This document shows positions 53,384 through 62,835 of a stretch of DNA of 64,000 nt, in pieces. The stretch comes from Sporomusa silvacetica DSM 10669 (GTDB lineage: Bacteria; Bacillota; Negativicutes; Sporomusales; Sporomusaceae), in contig NZ_LSLK01000071.1 of the NCBI RefSeq assembly GCF_002257705.1, forward strand, positions 59,207 through 123,206. Reading direction: 5' to 3'. The notes under the pieces were generated by a model. The model saw only the letters and a list, made by a program, of their open reading frames with translations. It did not search any database and was not told the DNA's origin. Both the position numbers and the translations under genes were made by a program. Every line of letters begins with the position of its first letter. The first letter of the stretch is position 1.

Positions 53384-54781
53384 GTGGCAATGGAGAAGGA
53401 ATTTGAGGAAAACTTGGAACGTGGTCTAAAGGAACGACACATCCAGCTAATTGCCTTAGGTGGTGCGATTGGCGTCGGTTTATTTCTCGGTTCGGCAACG
53501 GCAATCAAAACCGCCGGGCCGGCACTGCTCATGTCATACGTTATCGCTGGCATATTCATCCTATTTATTATGCGGTCATTGGGGGAACTTGCGGTTGCCT
53601 TCCCGGTCAGTGGTTCATTTAGTGCATACGCCAATAAGTTTCTTGGTCCTTTAGCCGGGTATATTACCGGCTGGACATATTGGTTCATGTGGGTTGTTAC
53701 TTGCATGGCCGAAATTACGGCAGTTGGCGTATATATCAACTTCTGGTTGCCTGAGGTTCCTCAGTGGGTTCCGGCCTTATTGGCATTGGTTGCTATGACG
53801 GTAATTAATATCATTGCTGTGGCAGCCTTTGGCGAATTTGAATTCTGGTTTGCCTTGATCAAAGTTACAACGATCATAGCTATGATTGTGTTGGGTGGCC
53901 TTATGATTTGTTTCGGACTTGGTAATGAGGGCATTGCTATTGGTTTTTCCAATCTTGTCAGTAACGGCGGTTTTTTCCCTATGGGGTTAGGCGGAATCGG
54001 AATGTCTCTGGTAATGGTAATGTTTGCCTTCGTGGGGATTGAACTAATCGGCGTTACCGCCGGGGAAGCGCAGCATCCGGAAAAGACGATTCCGGCGGCC
54101 ATTAATAAGGTGGTCTGGCGGATACTCATTTTTTATATTGGTGCACTAACAGTGATTATGTGCCTGTATCCATGGAATCAACTTGGTACTATTGGCAGTC
54201 CGTTTGTGCTTACTTTTAATAAACTGGGGATATCAGCTGCTGCCGGTATCATTAACTTTGTTGTTTTGACTGCAGCATTGTCATCCTGTAACAGTGGCAT
54301 ATTTAGTACCGGGCGAATGCTTTATAACTTATCCCTTCAGGGGAAAGCCCCGGCGTTTTTCGGCAAGCTCAGTAAAAACCGTGTCCCAGTGAATGGAATT
54401 CTAGTGTCATTCTGCTTTTTGTTTATCGGAGTAGTATTAAATTATCTTGTTCCGGCTCAAGTGTTTGTATATGTTACCAGTGTAGGCACGATTGCGGCAC
54501 TTTGGGTGTGGGCAGTTATCGTTCTGGCACAACTGAAATTTCGGCAAAGGCTTACTTTGGAAGAGGTGTCCCAATTAAAATATCCAGCGCTCCTATATCC
54601 CTATAGTAATTGGGCTACACTGGCTTTTCTCGTATTTGTCCTGATTGTGATGGCTTTTGATCCAGGTACCCGGGTTGCTTTATATATTGGTCCGCTCTGG
54701 TTTGGATTTTTGGTAATGTGCTATTACGTGTTCGGACTGAATGAGCCCTCAAGTACGTTTACTTCCAAGAACCTCAATTAG
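53384..54781 (+). CDS. APC-family amino acid permease (CycA/AAP type)
   Basis: A 465-residue, 12-helix amino acid:proton symporter. The N-terminal ERGLKERHIQLIALGGAIGV (followed by GLFLGSA) is the hallmark of the AAT subfamily (CycA, GabP, LysP, ProY). SGIFSTGRMLYNLSLQGKAP in the second half also fits. The start at GTG 53384 has GGGAGGG eight bases upstream; an ATG two codons on is a weaker choice. Behind alanine dehydrogenase it probably imports alanine, glycine or serine (inference). Confidence 0.9.
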   Translation: MAMEKEFEENLERGLKERHIQLIALGGAIGVGLFLGSATAIKTAGPALLMSYVIAGIFILFIMRSLGELAVAFPVSGSFSAYANKFLGPLAGYITGWTYWFMWVVTCMAEITAVGVYINFWLPEVPQWVPALLALVAMTVINIIAVAAFGEFEFWFALIKVTTIIAMIVLGGLMICFGLGNEGIAIGFSNLVSNGGFFPMGLGGIGMSLVMVMFAFVGIELIGVTAGEAQHPEKTIPAAINKVVWRILIFYIGALTVIMCLYPWNQLGTIGSPFVLTFNKLGISAAAGIINFVVLTAALSSCNSGIFSTGRMLYNLSLQGKAPAFFGKLSKNRVPVNGILVSFCFLFIGVVLNYLVPAQVFVYVTSVGTIAALWVWAVIVLAQLKFRQRLTLEEVSQLKYPALLYPYSNWATLAFLVFVLIVMAFDPGTRVALYIGPLWFGFLVMCYYVFGLNEPSSTFTSKNLN

Positions 54782-54870
54782 GGCAGTGCCAACGGGGCTC
54801 TTACAGAGGCCTCCTGTTTTTGAAAATAGTATTTCAATTAAACCAAGAAGTACCTAAAACGATAGTCAAA

Positions 54871-54918
54871 AAGAAAGCACTATTTGTCTGCTAAGGCAAA
54901 TAGTGCTTTCTTACTTTA
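54871..54918. terminator. Bidirectional terminator between permease and hutD-like gene
   Basis: AAGAAAGCACTATTTG pairs with CAAATAGTGCTTTCTT over a 10-nt loop. Its core stem is the same as that of the hairpin at 35545-35585. Confidence 0.82.
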
Positions 54919-55542
54919 ACGATAATATATGTCTGATCTAATTATATGGGCTTGGTTAGCTGCCGTATTAGTTACGGTCACAGGCAGGTTTGCTGTTGGC
55001 TGTTTGGTAGTTATCAGCAACATATCGCCAGCGGTTAACTTGTATAATTCGCCAGTGGGAATACTGACAGTTAGTGTTTTGTCAACACAATAAAGTGCTG
55101 AAGTCATGCAGGGGAAGCGATCTGGATTAGGGTTATGTATGTCCAGGGTATTGGTTGTTTGCACAGCTAGTGTAACTGCTGTCAATTTTCCGAAAGAGCC
55201 TTCTGCCAACATCAAATTAAAGTCGCGCACCTTCCCAAAACTTTTGGTTGTCCAATTACCGCTAAAGCTGTCTTGGTCAAATGGTTTTAGATAGCTGCTA
55301 TGATGGCCGGTATGCTCAAGTCTCATTTCGCCTTCCAGCACCATAATGAGGCGCTCAATTCCCGGTAAAGAAGTAAAAAGTGATTCTTCCAAATCAACGC
55401 GGGCCGAGCTAATCCGCCAAGTGAAATTGCGCTCAGCGTAAACAGCTTGTTGGGGATAAATGGCAATTTGCGTTGTTGTACCGCCAGACCAGTCACTGGT
55501 GGTTTGATCAGTTTTCCGTATTAATTCAAATATATGGGGCAT
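54916..55542 (-). CDS. HutD/Ves-family cupin protein
   Basis: A 208-residue HutD/Ves family (DUF886) cupin-like protein. WSGGTTTQIAIYP near residue 18-30, FTWRISSARVDLEESLFTSL (~41-60) and PGIERLIMVLEGEM (~61-74) are the conserved family pattern. HutD is associated with histidine utilisation genes in other bacteria, where it is thought to bind an effector, but there are no hut genes nearby. Converges on the permease gene. Function here is unclear. Confidence 0.8.
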   Translation of the reverse strand: MPHIFELIRKTDQTTSDWSGGTTTQIAIYPQQAVYAERNFTWRISSARVDLEESLFTSLPGIERLIMVLEGEMRLEHTGHHSSYLKPFDQDSFSGNWTTKSFGKVRDFNLMLAEGSFGKLTAVTLAVQTTNTLDIHNPNPDRFPCMTSALYCVDKTLTVSIPTGELYKLTAGDMLLITTKQPTANLPVTVTNTAANQAHIIRSDIYYR

Positions 55543-56250
55543 AAGTATCCTCCATTCTGAAAGCTAAGTCGTATTTTATTATAACATAATTGGTTTGTAT
55601 GTTATCACAGAAACGGCATGTTGAGTGCGTTGCGTTGATAGAGCGGAAAGCCCAGGAATAGTAAGGGTTTGCAGGCTGGGAGTAATTTCAAGTGTGTGTG
55701 ATTATGTTCTCATAGACGTTCTAAAAGGGGCGAACGCTTGTTGGGGGTCGACACCCCCTTACAAATACGCGAAATGAGTAGGGATTTTATGATGTTGAAA
55801 AGATAGTACCTGAGAAAGGCTTTGCATAGTCTAATACAAGAATATGAAAAGTGCTCCGGCCCTTAAGTATATAGGGTCGAAGCACTTTTTGAATTTTGGA
55901 GCCACTGCGTAGCAGTTTAGTACAAATATACTTTTGCAAGAGAAAATGGGGTGTTTTAAGTAAGGTATGGAATTTAGGGCATTTATGATGTAGCGATGAG
56001 ACGAGGTTCACTGATGGCATTGAATGCCAAGTTTTAAATTGTTTTTTTACTCAAAATAGGAGGATCTATAACGCGCTGGAACAGGGAAGCTTTAATTTTA
56101 CCTGGACGAATTTCCAGGGATTTTCTGTACCCATACTGAGTTTTTTATCTGTAACTTTTTTACTGCTTTCGAATAGTCCCTATGAGTCTAAATAATAGTA
56201 TATCATAGTTTCAAGTATTTTGGGTAGTATGAAATTTTTGATCTTATTCA
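55543..56250. other. Gap of ~700 bases with hairpins and no clear gene
   Basis: Two terminator-like hairpins are seen: GGGGGT-CGAC-ACCCCC at 55744-55759, and AAAAGTGCTCCGGCCC/GGGTCGAAGCACTTTT at 55847-55890 followed by T. A short open stretch before the second (GFYDVEKIVPEKGFA, ending at a TAG near 55829) may be the tail of a lost gene. A GCAGT-type small hairpin lies at ~55905. I see no full gene on either strand. Confidence 0.5.
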
Positions 56251-57135
56251 TTAATCCAAAAACCATATTTTTATATGATTTATAAAAAGTTTAGCTGTAG
56301 TGGTTAAGTGAGTATTCTTTTTTGTGATCATATATATTTCCCAATTACATGTTTCATCTTCAAAGGGTAATGCAATAACTTCATTAAACTGGAGATCCTG
56401 AATCACGTAGTCTACAGTTACAGAAATACCGTAGTTCAAACTGCAAAATTTATGTGCCATGATAATTTCAGAAACTTCTAAGCAAATGTCAGGTATGAAA
56501 CCTGCCGCTCTGCATTTATTTACAATATTATGATAAGTTCTAAAATCTTTATTAACCAAAATAAACTTTTCGTTTTTCAAGTCTTCAAAGGATATTTCAT
56601 TTTTTCTAGATAAAGAGCTTTTTGCGTTTACAAGCAAATTTAGTTTATGTTTTTGGATAAGAACTGCATCAAATTTAGCTGTATCAACTGGGCCAATAGT
56701 AAATCCGAGAGCAGATTTATCTTCTAGAACAGCTTTCTCAACAAGCAGATCAGGATATTCGGCGATATTTAAAATGACATTAGGATTAGCCTTCTTGTAT
56801 TCTAGTAAATATTCAGGCGATAATGCACTGGTCACTCCATAGGCACAAGCGATTGATATTTCTCCACGAATTTCATTTTTTAAGCTTGCAATCTCATTAT
56901 GCATACACTGTACATGGTGTAATATGAATTCAGCATATCTTTTTAAAATTTCTCCAAATTCAGTTAGAACAATTCCATGATTTGTACGATAAAAGAGCTG
57001 AAATTGGAGCTCATCCTCTAGATTTTTGATAGATTTACTGAGTCCTTGGGGGGTAATAAAAAGTGTTTTAGACGCTTTTCGAATACTTTGGTCTTTGCAG
57101 ATGTGCAAAAAATATGTTAAGTCTTTAATATTCAA
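56251..57135 (-). CDS. LysR-family transcriptional regulator
   Basis: A 294-residue LysR protein. The helix-turn-helix part contains IRKASKTLFITPQGLSKSIK (the usual Q-x-x-L-S-x-x-I/L-K pattern), and the effector domain follows. TTG start with GGAGGAAA upstream. Its codons are AT-rich like the bulk of the window, unlike the module it faces. Divergent from the SDR-EtfBA-flavoprotein-FixCX operon with 261 bases between, so it likely controls that operon. A CGCAGC-TT-GCTGCG palindrome lies in between at 57184-57197. Confidence 0.87.
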   Translation of the reverse strand: MNIKDLTYFLHICKDQSIRKASKTLFITPQGLSKSIKNLEDELQFQLFYRTNHGIVLTEFGEILKRYAEFILHHVQCMHNEIASLKNEIRGEISIACAYGVTSALSPEYLLEYKKANPNVILNIAEYPDLLVEKAVLEDKSALGFTIGPVDTAKFDAVLIQKHKLNLLVNAKSSLSRKNEISFEDLKNEKFILVNKDFRTYHNIVNKCRAAGFIPDICLEVSEIIMAHKFCSLNYGISVTVDYVIQDLQFNEVIALPFEDETCNWEIYMITKKNTHLTTTAKLFINHIKIWFLD

Positions 57136-57396
57136 AGAGTTTCCTCCAATCGTACTAATTTAATCTCTAAGGGTCTAATTCCTCGCAGCTTGCTGCGTTC
57201 GTCAACGTAGCCTGCCTGCGGGGAAATTCATTTTAATCTTATCTTAATCTATAAAGATATCTAAATCTACAGAATTTCTAAATATAAACCATTAGTCTGT
57301 AAAATTTTAGTTTCATAGAAGAAACAAATAGTTGCTATGTCTTAGCTTGATAAGAAGACTATAATTTGAATTGTAAAAATTTTGAGGAGGGAAACT

Positions 57397-58158
57397 ATGT
57401 CTCAACAATTATTGGATTTTACTGGGAAAGTGGTTCTTATCACTGGAGGTAGATCGGGCATCGGTCAAGCAACGGCCGTGGCTTTTGCGCGGCAGGGCGC
57501 TAAGGTGGTCATAGCCGGACGCAGTAACGCTGATGAAACCCTGGCCCGTATCAAGGATGCGGGCGGCGAGGCCATCTTCGTGCAGGGAGACGTCAGTATT
57601 GCCGCTGACGTACAACGTTTCGTCAATACGACTGTGGAGAAGTATGGTCGCCTTGACGTGGCGTTTAACAACTCTGGCCTGTTGCCGGTGACGGCCGATC
57701 TGGTGGATCAGACTGAAGAGGATTATGACAAAATTATGAATGTCGACCTCAAAGGGTTGTTCCTGTGCCTGAAGTACGAAATTGCCGAAATGCTCAAGCA
57801 GGGAGGTGGTGCGATCATTAACTGCGGCTCGGTAGCCAGTCTTATCGCAGATCCAGGAATGAGCCCTTATGTGGCAGCCAAGCATGGTGTAGCGGGATTT
57901 ACCAAGGCTGCAGGCATTGAATATGCTAAGAAAAACATCCGCGTCAACGCAATCGCCCCCGGATTAACGGGAACCGAGATGACCAGCGGTTGGCTGTCTG
58001 ATCCGGCCATGTGCGAACTGGTCAAAACGTTCAATGCGGCCAACCGCATAGCTAGTCCGGAAGAGATGGCAGGCGTGGTTCTCTTTTTAGCTTCTCCATT
58101 GGCATCTTTTATAACGGGTGCTATCTATCCGGTGGATGCGGGACAAACCGCACATTGA
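57397..58158 (+). CDS. Short-chain dehydrogenase/reductase (SDR)
   Basis: A 253-residue classical SDR. Cofactor loop TGGRSGIG (~16-23), NNSG-type structural motif FNNSGLLPV, catalytic Ser in NCGSVASL, Tyr/Lys in SPYVAAKHG, and C-terminal AIYPVDAGQTAH. Acts on a hydroxy or keto group with NAD(P)H. AGGAGGG precedes the ATG. First gene of a G+C-richer operon that also encodes an ETF and a flavoprotein reductase; so it may produce or consume a keto/hydroxy intermediate in a reductive pathway for an unsaturated acid or ring compound (inference). Confidence 0.88.
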   Translation: MSQQLLDFTGKVVLITGGRSGIGQATAVAFARQGAKVVIAGRSNADETLARIKDAGGEAIFVQGDVSIAADVQRFVNTTVEKYGRLDVAFNNSGLLPVTADLVDQTEEDYDKIMNVDLKGLFLCLKYEIAEMLKQGGGAIINCGSVASLIADPGMSPYVAAKHGVAGFTKAAGIEYAKKNIRVNAIAPGLTGTEMTSGWLSDPAMCELVKTFNAANRIASPEEMAGVVLFLASPLASFITGAIYPVDAGQTAH

Positions 58159-58189
58159 TCATTAAGGTAAAGAGGTAAAGGGGGACCAT

Positions 58190-58921
58190 ATGAAAATCAT
58201 CGTTGTATTTAAATGGTCGAAAAACCCGCAGGACGCCCGAGTGGGAGTGGATGGGAGTGTTGACTGGCGGGGTGTGAAGATGGCGGTAAGCGACGATGAC
58301 CCGGCAGCTATGGAAATTGCTGCTGCCATAGCCGCAGGCGGAGAAATTATCGGCCTGACGTTGGGCGACGGCGACGTGGCGTGGGCTGCGGCCCGAGGTG
58401 CGGCGAGCACTGTGGTGGTCACTGATGCCCTGACGGATGTGGACAGTTCAGTGACAGGTGCGGTTCTTGCCTCTGCTATCCGGCGCATTGAAGGCGTTGA
58501 TGCGGTGCTTATAGGCGATTCCGCTTGGGACTATGGTGTGGTTGCCGCATTGACTGGACAGCTTGGCTGGCCGGCCGTAGCCGGTGTTGTATCGGCCGAG
58601 ACGGAGCAGGGCTGTCTGCGGGTGACGCGCAAGATGGGCAGCGTATCGCAGGTGCTTGAAGTTAAGGGGCCTGTGGTGCTTGCGGTATCGGCAAGCCGGG
58701 ACGAGCAAAACGCACCGGGTATGAAGGAAGTTCTTGCGGCGCGCAAGAAGCCTGTCGAACGGCTGGCCTTGGCTGATTTGGGTCTTGTGCCTGTCGCTGC
58801 TGTCAATTCCAGGGGAACCAGGTTCCCCGATACGCCTCCGGCGCGAATCATAGACGGGAACGATCCCGTCATGGCGTGCGAACAACTCATGGCTGCTCTG
58901 CGCGCGGACGGCGTACTGTGA
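58190..58921 (+). CDS. Electron transfer flavoprotein beta subunit (EtfB/FixA)
   Basis: A 243-residue EtfB/FixA-type protein. KWSKNPQDARVGVDGSVDWR near the start, ALTGQLGWPAVAGVVSAE in the middle, and a C-terminal segment are as in the short, FixA-like group. It shares an FAD (and possibly AMP or second FAD) with EtfA and passes electrons between dehydrogenases and a quinone or ferredoxin partner. AAAGGGGG precedes the ATG. Followed at 47 bases by the interrupted etfA. Confidence 0.88.
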   Translation: MKIIVVFKWSKNPQDARVGVDGSVDWRGVKMAVSDDDPAAMEIAAAIAAGGEIIGLTLGDGDVAWAAARGAASTVVVTDALTDVDSSVTGAVLASAIRRIEGVDAVLIGDSAWDYGVVAALTGQLGWPAVAGVVSAETEQGCLRVTRKMGSVSQVLEVKGPVVLAVSASRDEQNAPGMKEVLAARKKPVERLALADLGLVPVAAVNSRGTRFPDTPPARIIDGNDPVMACEQLMAALRADGVL

Positions 58922-58968
58922 ACACGTTCCATGTTGTAGTCCCGTAACTGGAAGGAGATCGCAAAAAT

Positions 58969-59889
58969 ATGAACAACTGGATCATTATTATAGACGAACG
59001 CCGTGCCGGCGGCATGCTTAACGCGGCTCGCAGGCTTGGCGGCCAGGTTGTAGCGGCTGTAGTGGGGCCGCGTGCCTTGGCGGAGGATATGGCTAAATTG
59101 GGTTTTGATCGGGTGCTCTGTTTCGAACCGGCGGAAGGAGTGCCGGCGGAAGCTTATGCTGCACAGGTTGCCGATGCGGCCAAAGCTGAGGGAACTAAGC
59201 TGGTGTTGGCGTCTGATGCGCCGATAAGCCGCATGTTACTCGGTGCTATCGCCGCGAAACTGAACGCCTCCCTGATCGGCGCCGTTCGCGCTCTAGCTGT
59301 CGATGGTGAGCACATTGTGGTTAGCCGGTCCACGGCAGAAGGCAAGATCTTAGAAGATGTTGAGGTTCAGGGCCCTCTAGCCGTAATTTTTGATGGGGAG
59401 GACGTAGAAGTATCCTCCGCGCAATCAGCCCCGGTAGAATTAATACCGGTTGGGGAGCCAGGCGCAACTCTGCGGCTGATAGAAACAATCGAGGCTGGGT
59501 CAGAAAGCGCCGGAATGCTGACTGCCGCCCGCGTTGTGGGCGTGGGTATGGGTCTCCAGTCCAAAGAGGATTTGAAGCTTATTGAGGAACTGGCAGATGC
59601 CATGCACGCTGAAATAGCCTGCACGCTGCCTGTCTGCGACGATATGCGCTAGTTTCCCGCGCACCGCGTCGTAGGCTCGTCGCACAACCAGATCGCGCCC
59701 GATCTCTACATTTCCGTGGGTATTTCCGGGCAACCGCAGCATACATCCGGCATTCGCGACGCCAAGGTAGTGGTTGCCGTCAACAACGACCCGGAAGCTA
59801 GGATATTCAAAAATTGTGACTACGGTATCCTTGGCGACCTGTACAAGGTTGTCCCAGCGCTGGCTTCGGCATTTAAAAATATAGGATGA
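58969..59889 (+). pseudogene. Electron transfer flavoprotein alpha subunit (EtfA/FixB) with in-frame TAG codon
   Basis: Translating through, the frame is 306 residues long and typical of EtfA/FixB. The N-terminal domain is MNNWIIIIDERRAGGMLNAA and onward. The C-terminal FAD domain is VVGSSHNQIAPDLYISVGIS, then GQPQHTSGIRDAK, and VVAVNNDPEARIFKNCDYGI. At codon 228 (59650-59652) a TAG stands between CDDMR and FPAHRVVG; family members have Trp (TGG) there. No frameshift is present. The upstream part alone (227 residues) would lack the FAD-binding domain. Either it is a point-mutated pseudogene, a suppressed stop (amber, possibly pyrrolysine) or a sequence error. GGAGA is upstream of the ATG. Confidence 0.85.
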
Positions 59890-59935
59890 CCCAACGCCCA
59901 GAAACATCATCAAATCAAAGAGGAGGAAAATGAAC

Positions 59936-61417
59936 ATGGCTGATCAAAACATCTCGTTTGATGTGGAATATGATCTTGTTGTTATTGGTGGAGGTGGTTC
60001 CGGTAAGTCCGCGGCGCTCACTGGCGCTCAGGGGGGCTTGCGCGTTGCGTTGCTTGAAAAGATGGCAGAGACGGGTGGAAGTTCCATTTATGCCGAAGGC
60101 ACGGCTGCCTTTGAATCCAGTGAACAAAAGGCGCGCAAAGTGCCTAATCATGAGGGAAAACATTTTCCTACAAAGGAGGAAGGCTTCCGTCGGTATACGG
60201 ATTACAGCCACCACCGTGCCAATCCGGACGTTGTGCGGATGCAGGTGGATAATACGGCGGAAACCATCGATATTTTAAAGTCGATGGGCATTGTTTATAC
60301 CGATGTGAATATTTACGCTTACGACCAGCCTCTTGAACTCTACACCTTCCACAGGCCGGATGGCTTGGGTGCGCGTGTGCAGGAAGTGTTGTTGCGTGCC
60401 TGCATCAATGCAGGGGTGGATATTTTCACGTCAACACCGGCCAAGAAATTATTGACGAGCGGCGGGGCTGTTACGGGCGTTCAGGCGCTGGATTCGAAAG
60501 GAAACATCATGAACATCGGTGCTAAGGCGGTCATTCTGGCCTCCGGCGGCTACGGAAACAACCCTTCTATGGTGAAGAAGTACTCATGGCTTCACCGGTC
60601 CGCCGAATACACTTATCAATCCGTGCCCACCGAGAACACGGGTGACGGACTCACCATGGCGCTTGAGGTTGGCGCTGACACGGAAAATTTGGGTTCGGTG
60701 ATGATTATTCCCTGCGCGCGAACCAAAACACTTACCTCGCATGTTAGTGGTGCCGGTTCTCAGCCCGTTCTGTGGGTCAATAAGACCGGACGCCGTTTCG
60801 CCAGCGAGGAAGTGGCCATGAGCTTCGCCGATGCAGGTAACACCATTGCCAAGCAGCCTGAGGGAGTGGTATACGCCATCATTGACACCGACACTGTGAA
60901 TCATCTCATGGAGGAAGGTTCGGACATCGGCCTTGGCGACTTCATTGAGTATCATATGAAGCTTACCCGCCTTCAGGTGGAACTGGATCAGGATGTGGCC
61001 GAAGGCATTGCCTGGAAGGGCGACACCATCGAAGAACTGTGCAAGGCCATCGGGCTTGATCCCGCTGTGTTCGCCGCGACTGTGGCCGAATACAACGACG
61101 CATGCGACAAGGGCTACGACCCGATATTTTATAAACCCGCGAAGTTTCTACGTCCTGTGCGCAAGGGACCGTTCTACGCCATCAACATGGCACCCAGCGT
61201 GCTTGTATCCGACGGCGGCATCCGTGTAAACGGCAATCTGCAAGTCACGGACAAGGACTACCAGCCCATTCCCGGTCTATATGCCGTGGGCAACGAAGCC
61301 AGCGGACTCTTCGGTGATACCTACAATCTGGATATTCCCGGTACAGCGAACGGGTTTGCTCATGCCTCGGGACGTGTGGCCGCGCGGCATGTGATCAAGA
61401 CTCTCAAGGGCGAATAA
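59936..61417 (+). CDS. FAD-dependent reductase of the fumarate reductase/KstD-like family
   Basis: A 493-residue flavoprotein: N-terminal dinucleotide loop VVIGGGGSGKSAALTGAQGG (~16-35) and EKMAETGGSS, a central substrate domain, and C-terminal GTANGFAHASGRVAARH typical of FAD_binding_2 enzymes (fumarate, urocanate and 3-ketosteroid 1-dehydrogenase relatives). It has no FMN-binding or heme domain, so electrons should come by way of the ETF/FixCX proteins beside it. No signal peptide is seen, so it is cytoplasmic. AGGAGG supports the ATG at 59936, with another ATG two codons earlier. The substrate is probably an enoate or a ring enone; not visible from sequence. Confidence 0.85.
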   Translation: MADQNISFDVEYDLVVIGGGGSGKSAALTGAQGGLRVALLEKMAETGGSSIYAEGTAAFESSEQKARKVPNHEGKHFPTKEEGFRRYTDYSHHRANPDVVRMQVDNTAETIDILKSMGIVYTDVNIYAYDQPLELYTFHRPDGLGARVQEVLLRACINAGVDIFTSTPAKKLLTSGGAVTGVQALDSKGNIMNIGAKAVILASGGYGNNPSMVKKYSWLHRSAEYTYQSVPTENTGDGLTMALEVGADTENLGSVMIIPCARTKTLTSHVSGAGSQPVLWVNKTGRRFASEEVAMSFADAGNTIAKQPEGVVYAIIDTDTVNHLMEEGSDIGLGDFIEYHMKLTRLQVELDQDVAEGIAWKGDTIEELCKAIGLDPAVFAATVAEYNDACDKGYDPIFYKPAKFLRPVRKGPFYAINMAPSVLVSDGGIRVNGNLQVTDKDYQPIPGLYAVGNEASGLFGDTYNLDIPGTANGFAHASGRVAARHVIKTLKGE

Positions 61418-61530
61418 AAAATGTAGGGCGGCATAACAAACTTTATGCCGCCCTTTCAGGATGGTATGTTATGCAACATTGTCGCTTCCAGAAGATATGG
61501 GGACAGCAGAAAAGGAGGTTAAAAGAATAG

Positions 61531-62835
61531 GTGGATGTTGTAACTACAGACGTTGATTTTGACGTCATCGTTGTCGGAGCCGGCGTGGCCGGTTGTGTCA
61601 CGGCACACCAACTAGCATCCAAGGGGCATTCCGTACTATTAGTAGAACGGGGGCAGAATCCTGGCAGCAAAAACCTGTCAGGTGGAGTTTTTTACTGCCG
61701 CGTCATGGAAGAGGTCCTGCCGGGGTTTGTTGACCAAGCTCCTGTGGAACGGCGTATTACCCGAAATTGCATGAGTTTTCTTTCGCCAACGTCCTTTGTG
61801 AACGTGGATTACGGTGACGCGCGGTTGGGACAGTCCGTAACCGCTGTGTCCGTGCAGCGAGCCAGACTGGACGAATGGTTGGCCACCAAATGTGAAGAGG
61901 CGGGAGCTGTGCTTATGTCGGGTGTCAGGGTGGATGCGCTGGTGATAGAACAAGAACGCATCGTAGGCATTCGTGCCGGCGGCGACGAATTGAGGGCTCA
62001 TGTGGTGGTCGCCGCTGACGGGGTAAATTCGTTTGTCTGCCGTAACGCGGGGATCCGAGCGCAGGAACCGATGAAACATTTGGCTGTCGGCGTAAAGTCT
62101 GTCATTGGCCTGCCCCGAAATGTCATTGAGGAGCGCTTCAACTTGACGGGCGATGAAGGCGTTGCCTATGCAGTGGTTGGCGACTGTACCAATGGCGTCG
62201 GTGGAGGCGGATTCCTATATACGAACCTGGAATCCCTGTCCATCGGTATAGTGGTCAGGCTTGATGAACTGGTCAGTAAAGGCGAAACTGTGTCGGAACT
62301 GCACGACAGGTTTTTGTCCCATCCCGCAATTAAACCATTTCTCAAAGGAGGAGAATTGTTGGAGTACGGGTGCCATATGGTTCCCGAAGGCGGTCAGGCC
62401 ATGCTTCATGACCTGACAAGGTCCGGACTGGTGGTGGTCGGCGATGCCATTGGGCTGGCGCTGAACACCGGCTGTACCGTGCGTGGCATGGATCTGGCCG
62501 CAGGTTCCGGCCTAGCCGCCGCCAGGGCCATAGACACCGCGTTATTGAAAGGTGATTTTTCGAAGTCTTCTCTGGATGCATACCGCGTGGAACTGGACAA
62601 TATTTTTGTGGGCAAAGACATGCGCACCTATGCGAGAGCGCCTCATTTTCTTGAAAATCCACGTATGTATGGAGCCTATGGGCAGTTATTGAGCGATCTT
62701 ATGTATGGAGTGTATAACCTTGACACGACTCCGCGACAGCACTTGATTCCTAGTACCATGAAGACGTTGAAAAAAAGCCCCCTGAATTTCTTTCACCTAA
62801 TTAAGGACATGTATACGGGAGCGAGGGCATTATGA
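61531..62835 (+). CDS. fixC: FixC-like flavoprotein (ETF:quinone oxidoreductase-like)
   Basis: A 434-residue FixC. FAD loop VIVVGAGVAGCVTAHQLASK (~12-31), LVERGQNPGSKNLSGGVFYC, VVAADGVNSFVCRNAGI, GDAIGLALNTGCTVRGMD, and C-terminal residues match FixC and related ETF-QO proteins. In FixABCX it transfers electrons between the ETF and FixX/quinone and takes part in electron bifurcation. GTG start with AAAGGAGG 12 bases upstream. Overlaps fixX by four bases, so they are coupled. Here the partner dehydrogenase is likely the 59936 flavoprotein. Confidence 0.9.
   Translation: MDVVTTDVDFDVIVVGAGVAGCVTAHQLASKGHSVLLVERGQNPGSKNLSGGVFYCRVMEEVLPGFVDQAPVERRITRNCMSFLSPTSFVNVDYGDARLGQSVTAVSVQRARLDEWLATKCEEAGAVLMSGVRVDALVIEQERIVGIRAGGDELRAHVVVAADGVNSFVCRNAGIRAQEPMKHLAVGVKSVIGLPRNVIEERFNLTGDEGVAYAVVGDCTNGVGGGGFLYTNLESLSIGIVVRLDELVSKGETVSELHDRFLSHPAIKPFLKGGELLEYGCHMVPEGGQAMLHDLTRSGLVVVGDAIGLALNTGCTVRGMDLAAGSGLAAARAIDTALLKGDFSKSSLDAYRVELDNIFVGKDMRTYARAPHFLENPRMYGAYGQLLSDLMYGVYNLDTTPRQHLIPSTMKTLKKSPLNFFHLIKDMYTGARAL

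Noticed and set aside
54916..55542. Histidine utilisation locus because of HutD
   Set aside because: No hutH, hutU, hutI or hutG is nearby; the ureohydrolase at 2.6 kb is 50 kb away.
55787..56020. Minus-strand 77-codon ORF in the 55.5-56.2 kb gap
   Set aside because: No ribosome site, low-complexity composition, and it spans a terminator hairpin.
57397..61417. Bile-acid (bai-like) operon
   Set aside because: An SDR plus an FAD reductase is not enough; none of the CoA ligase, dehydratase or NADH:flavin oxidoreductase genes of that pathway is present.
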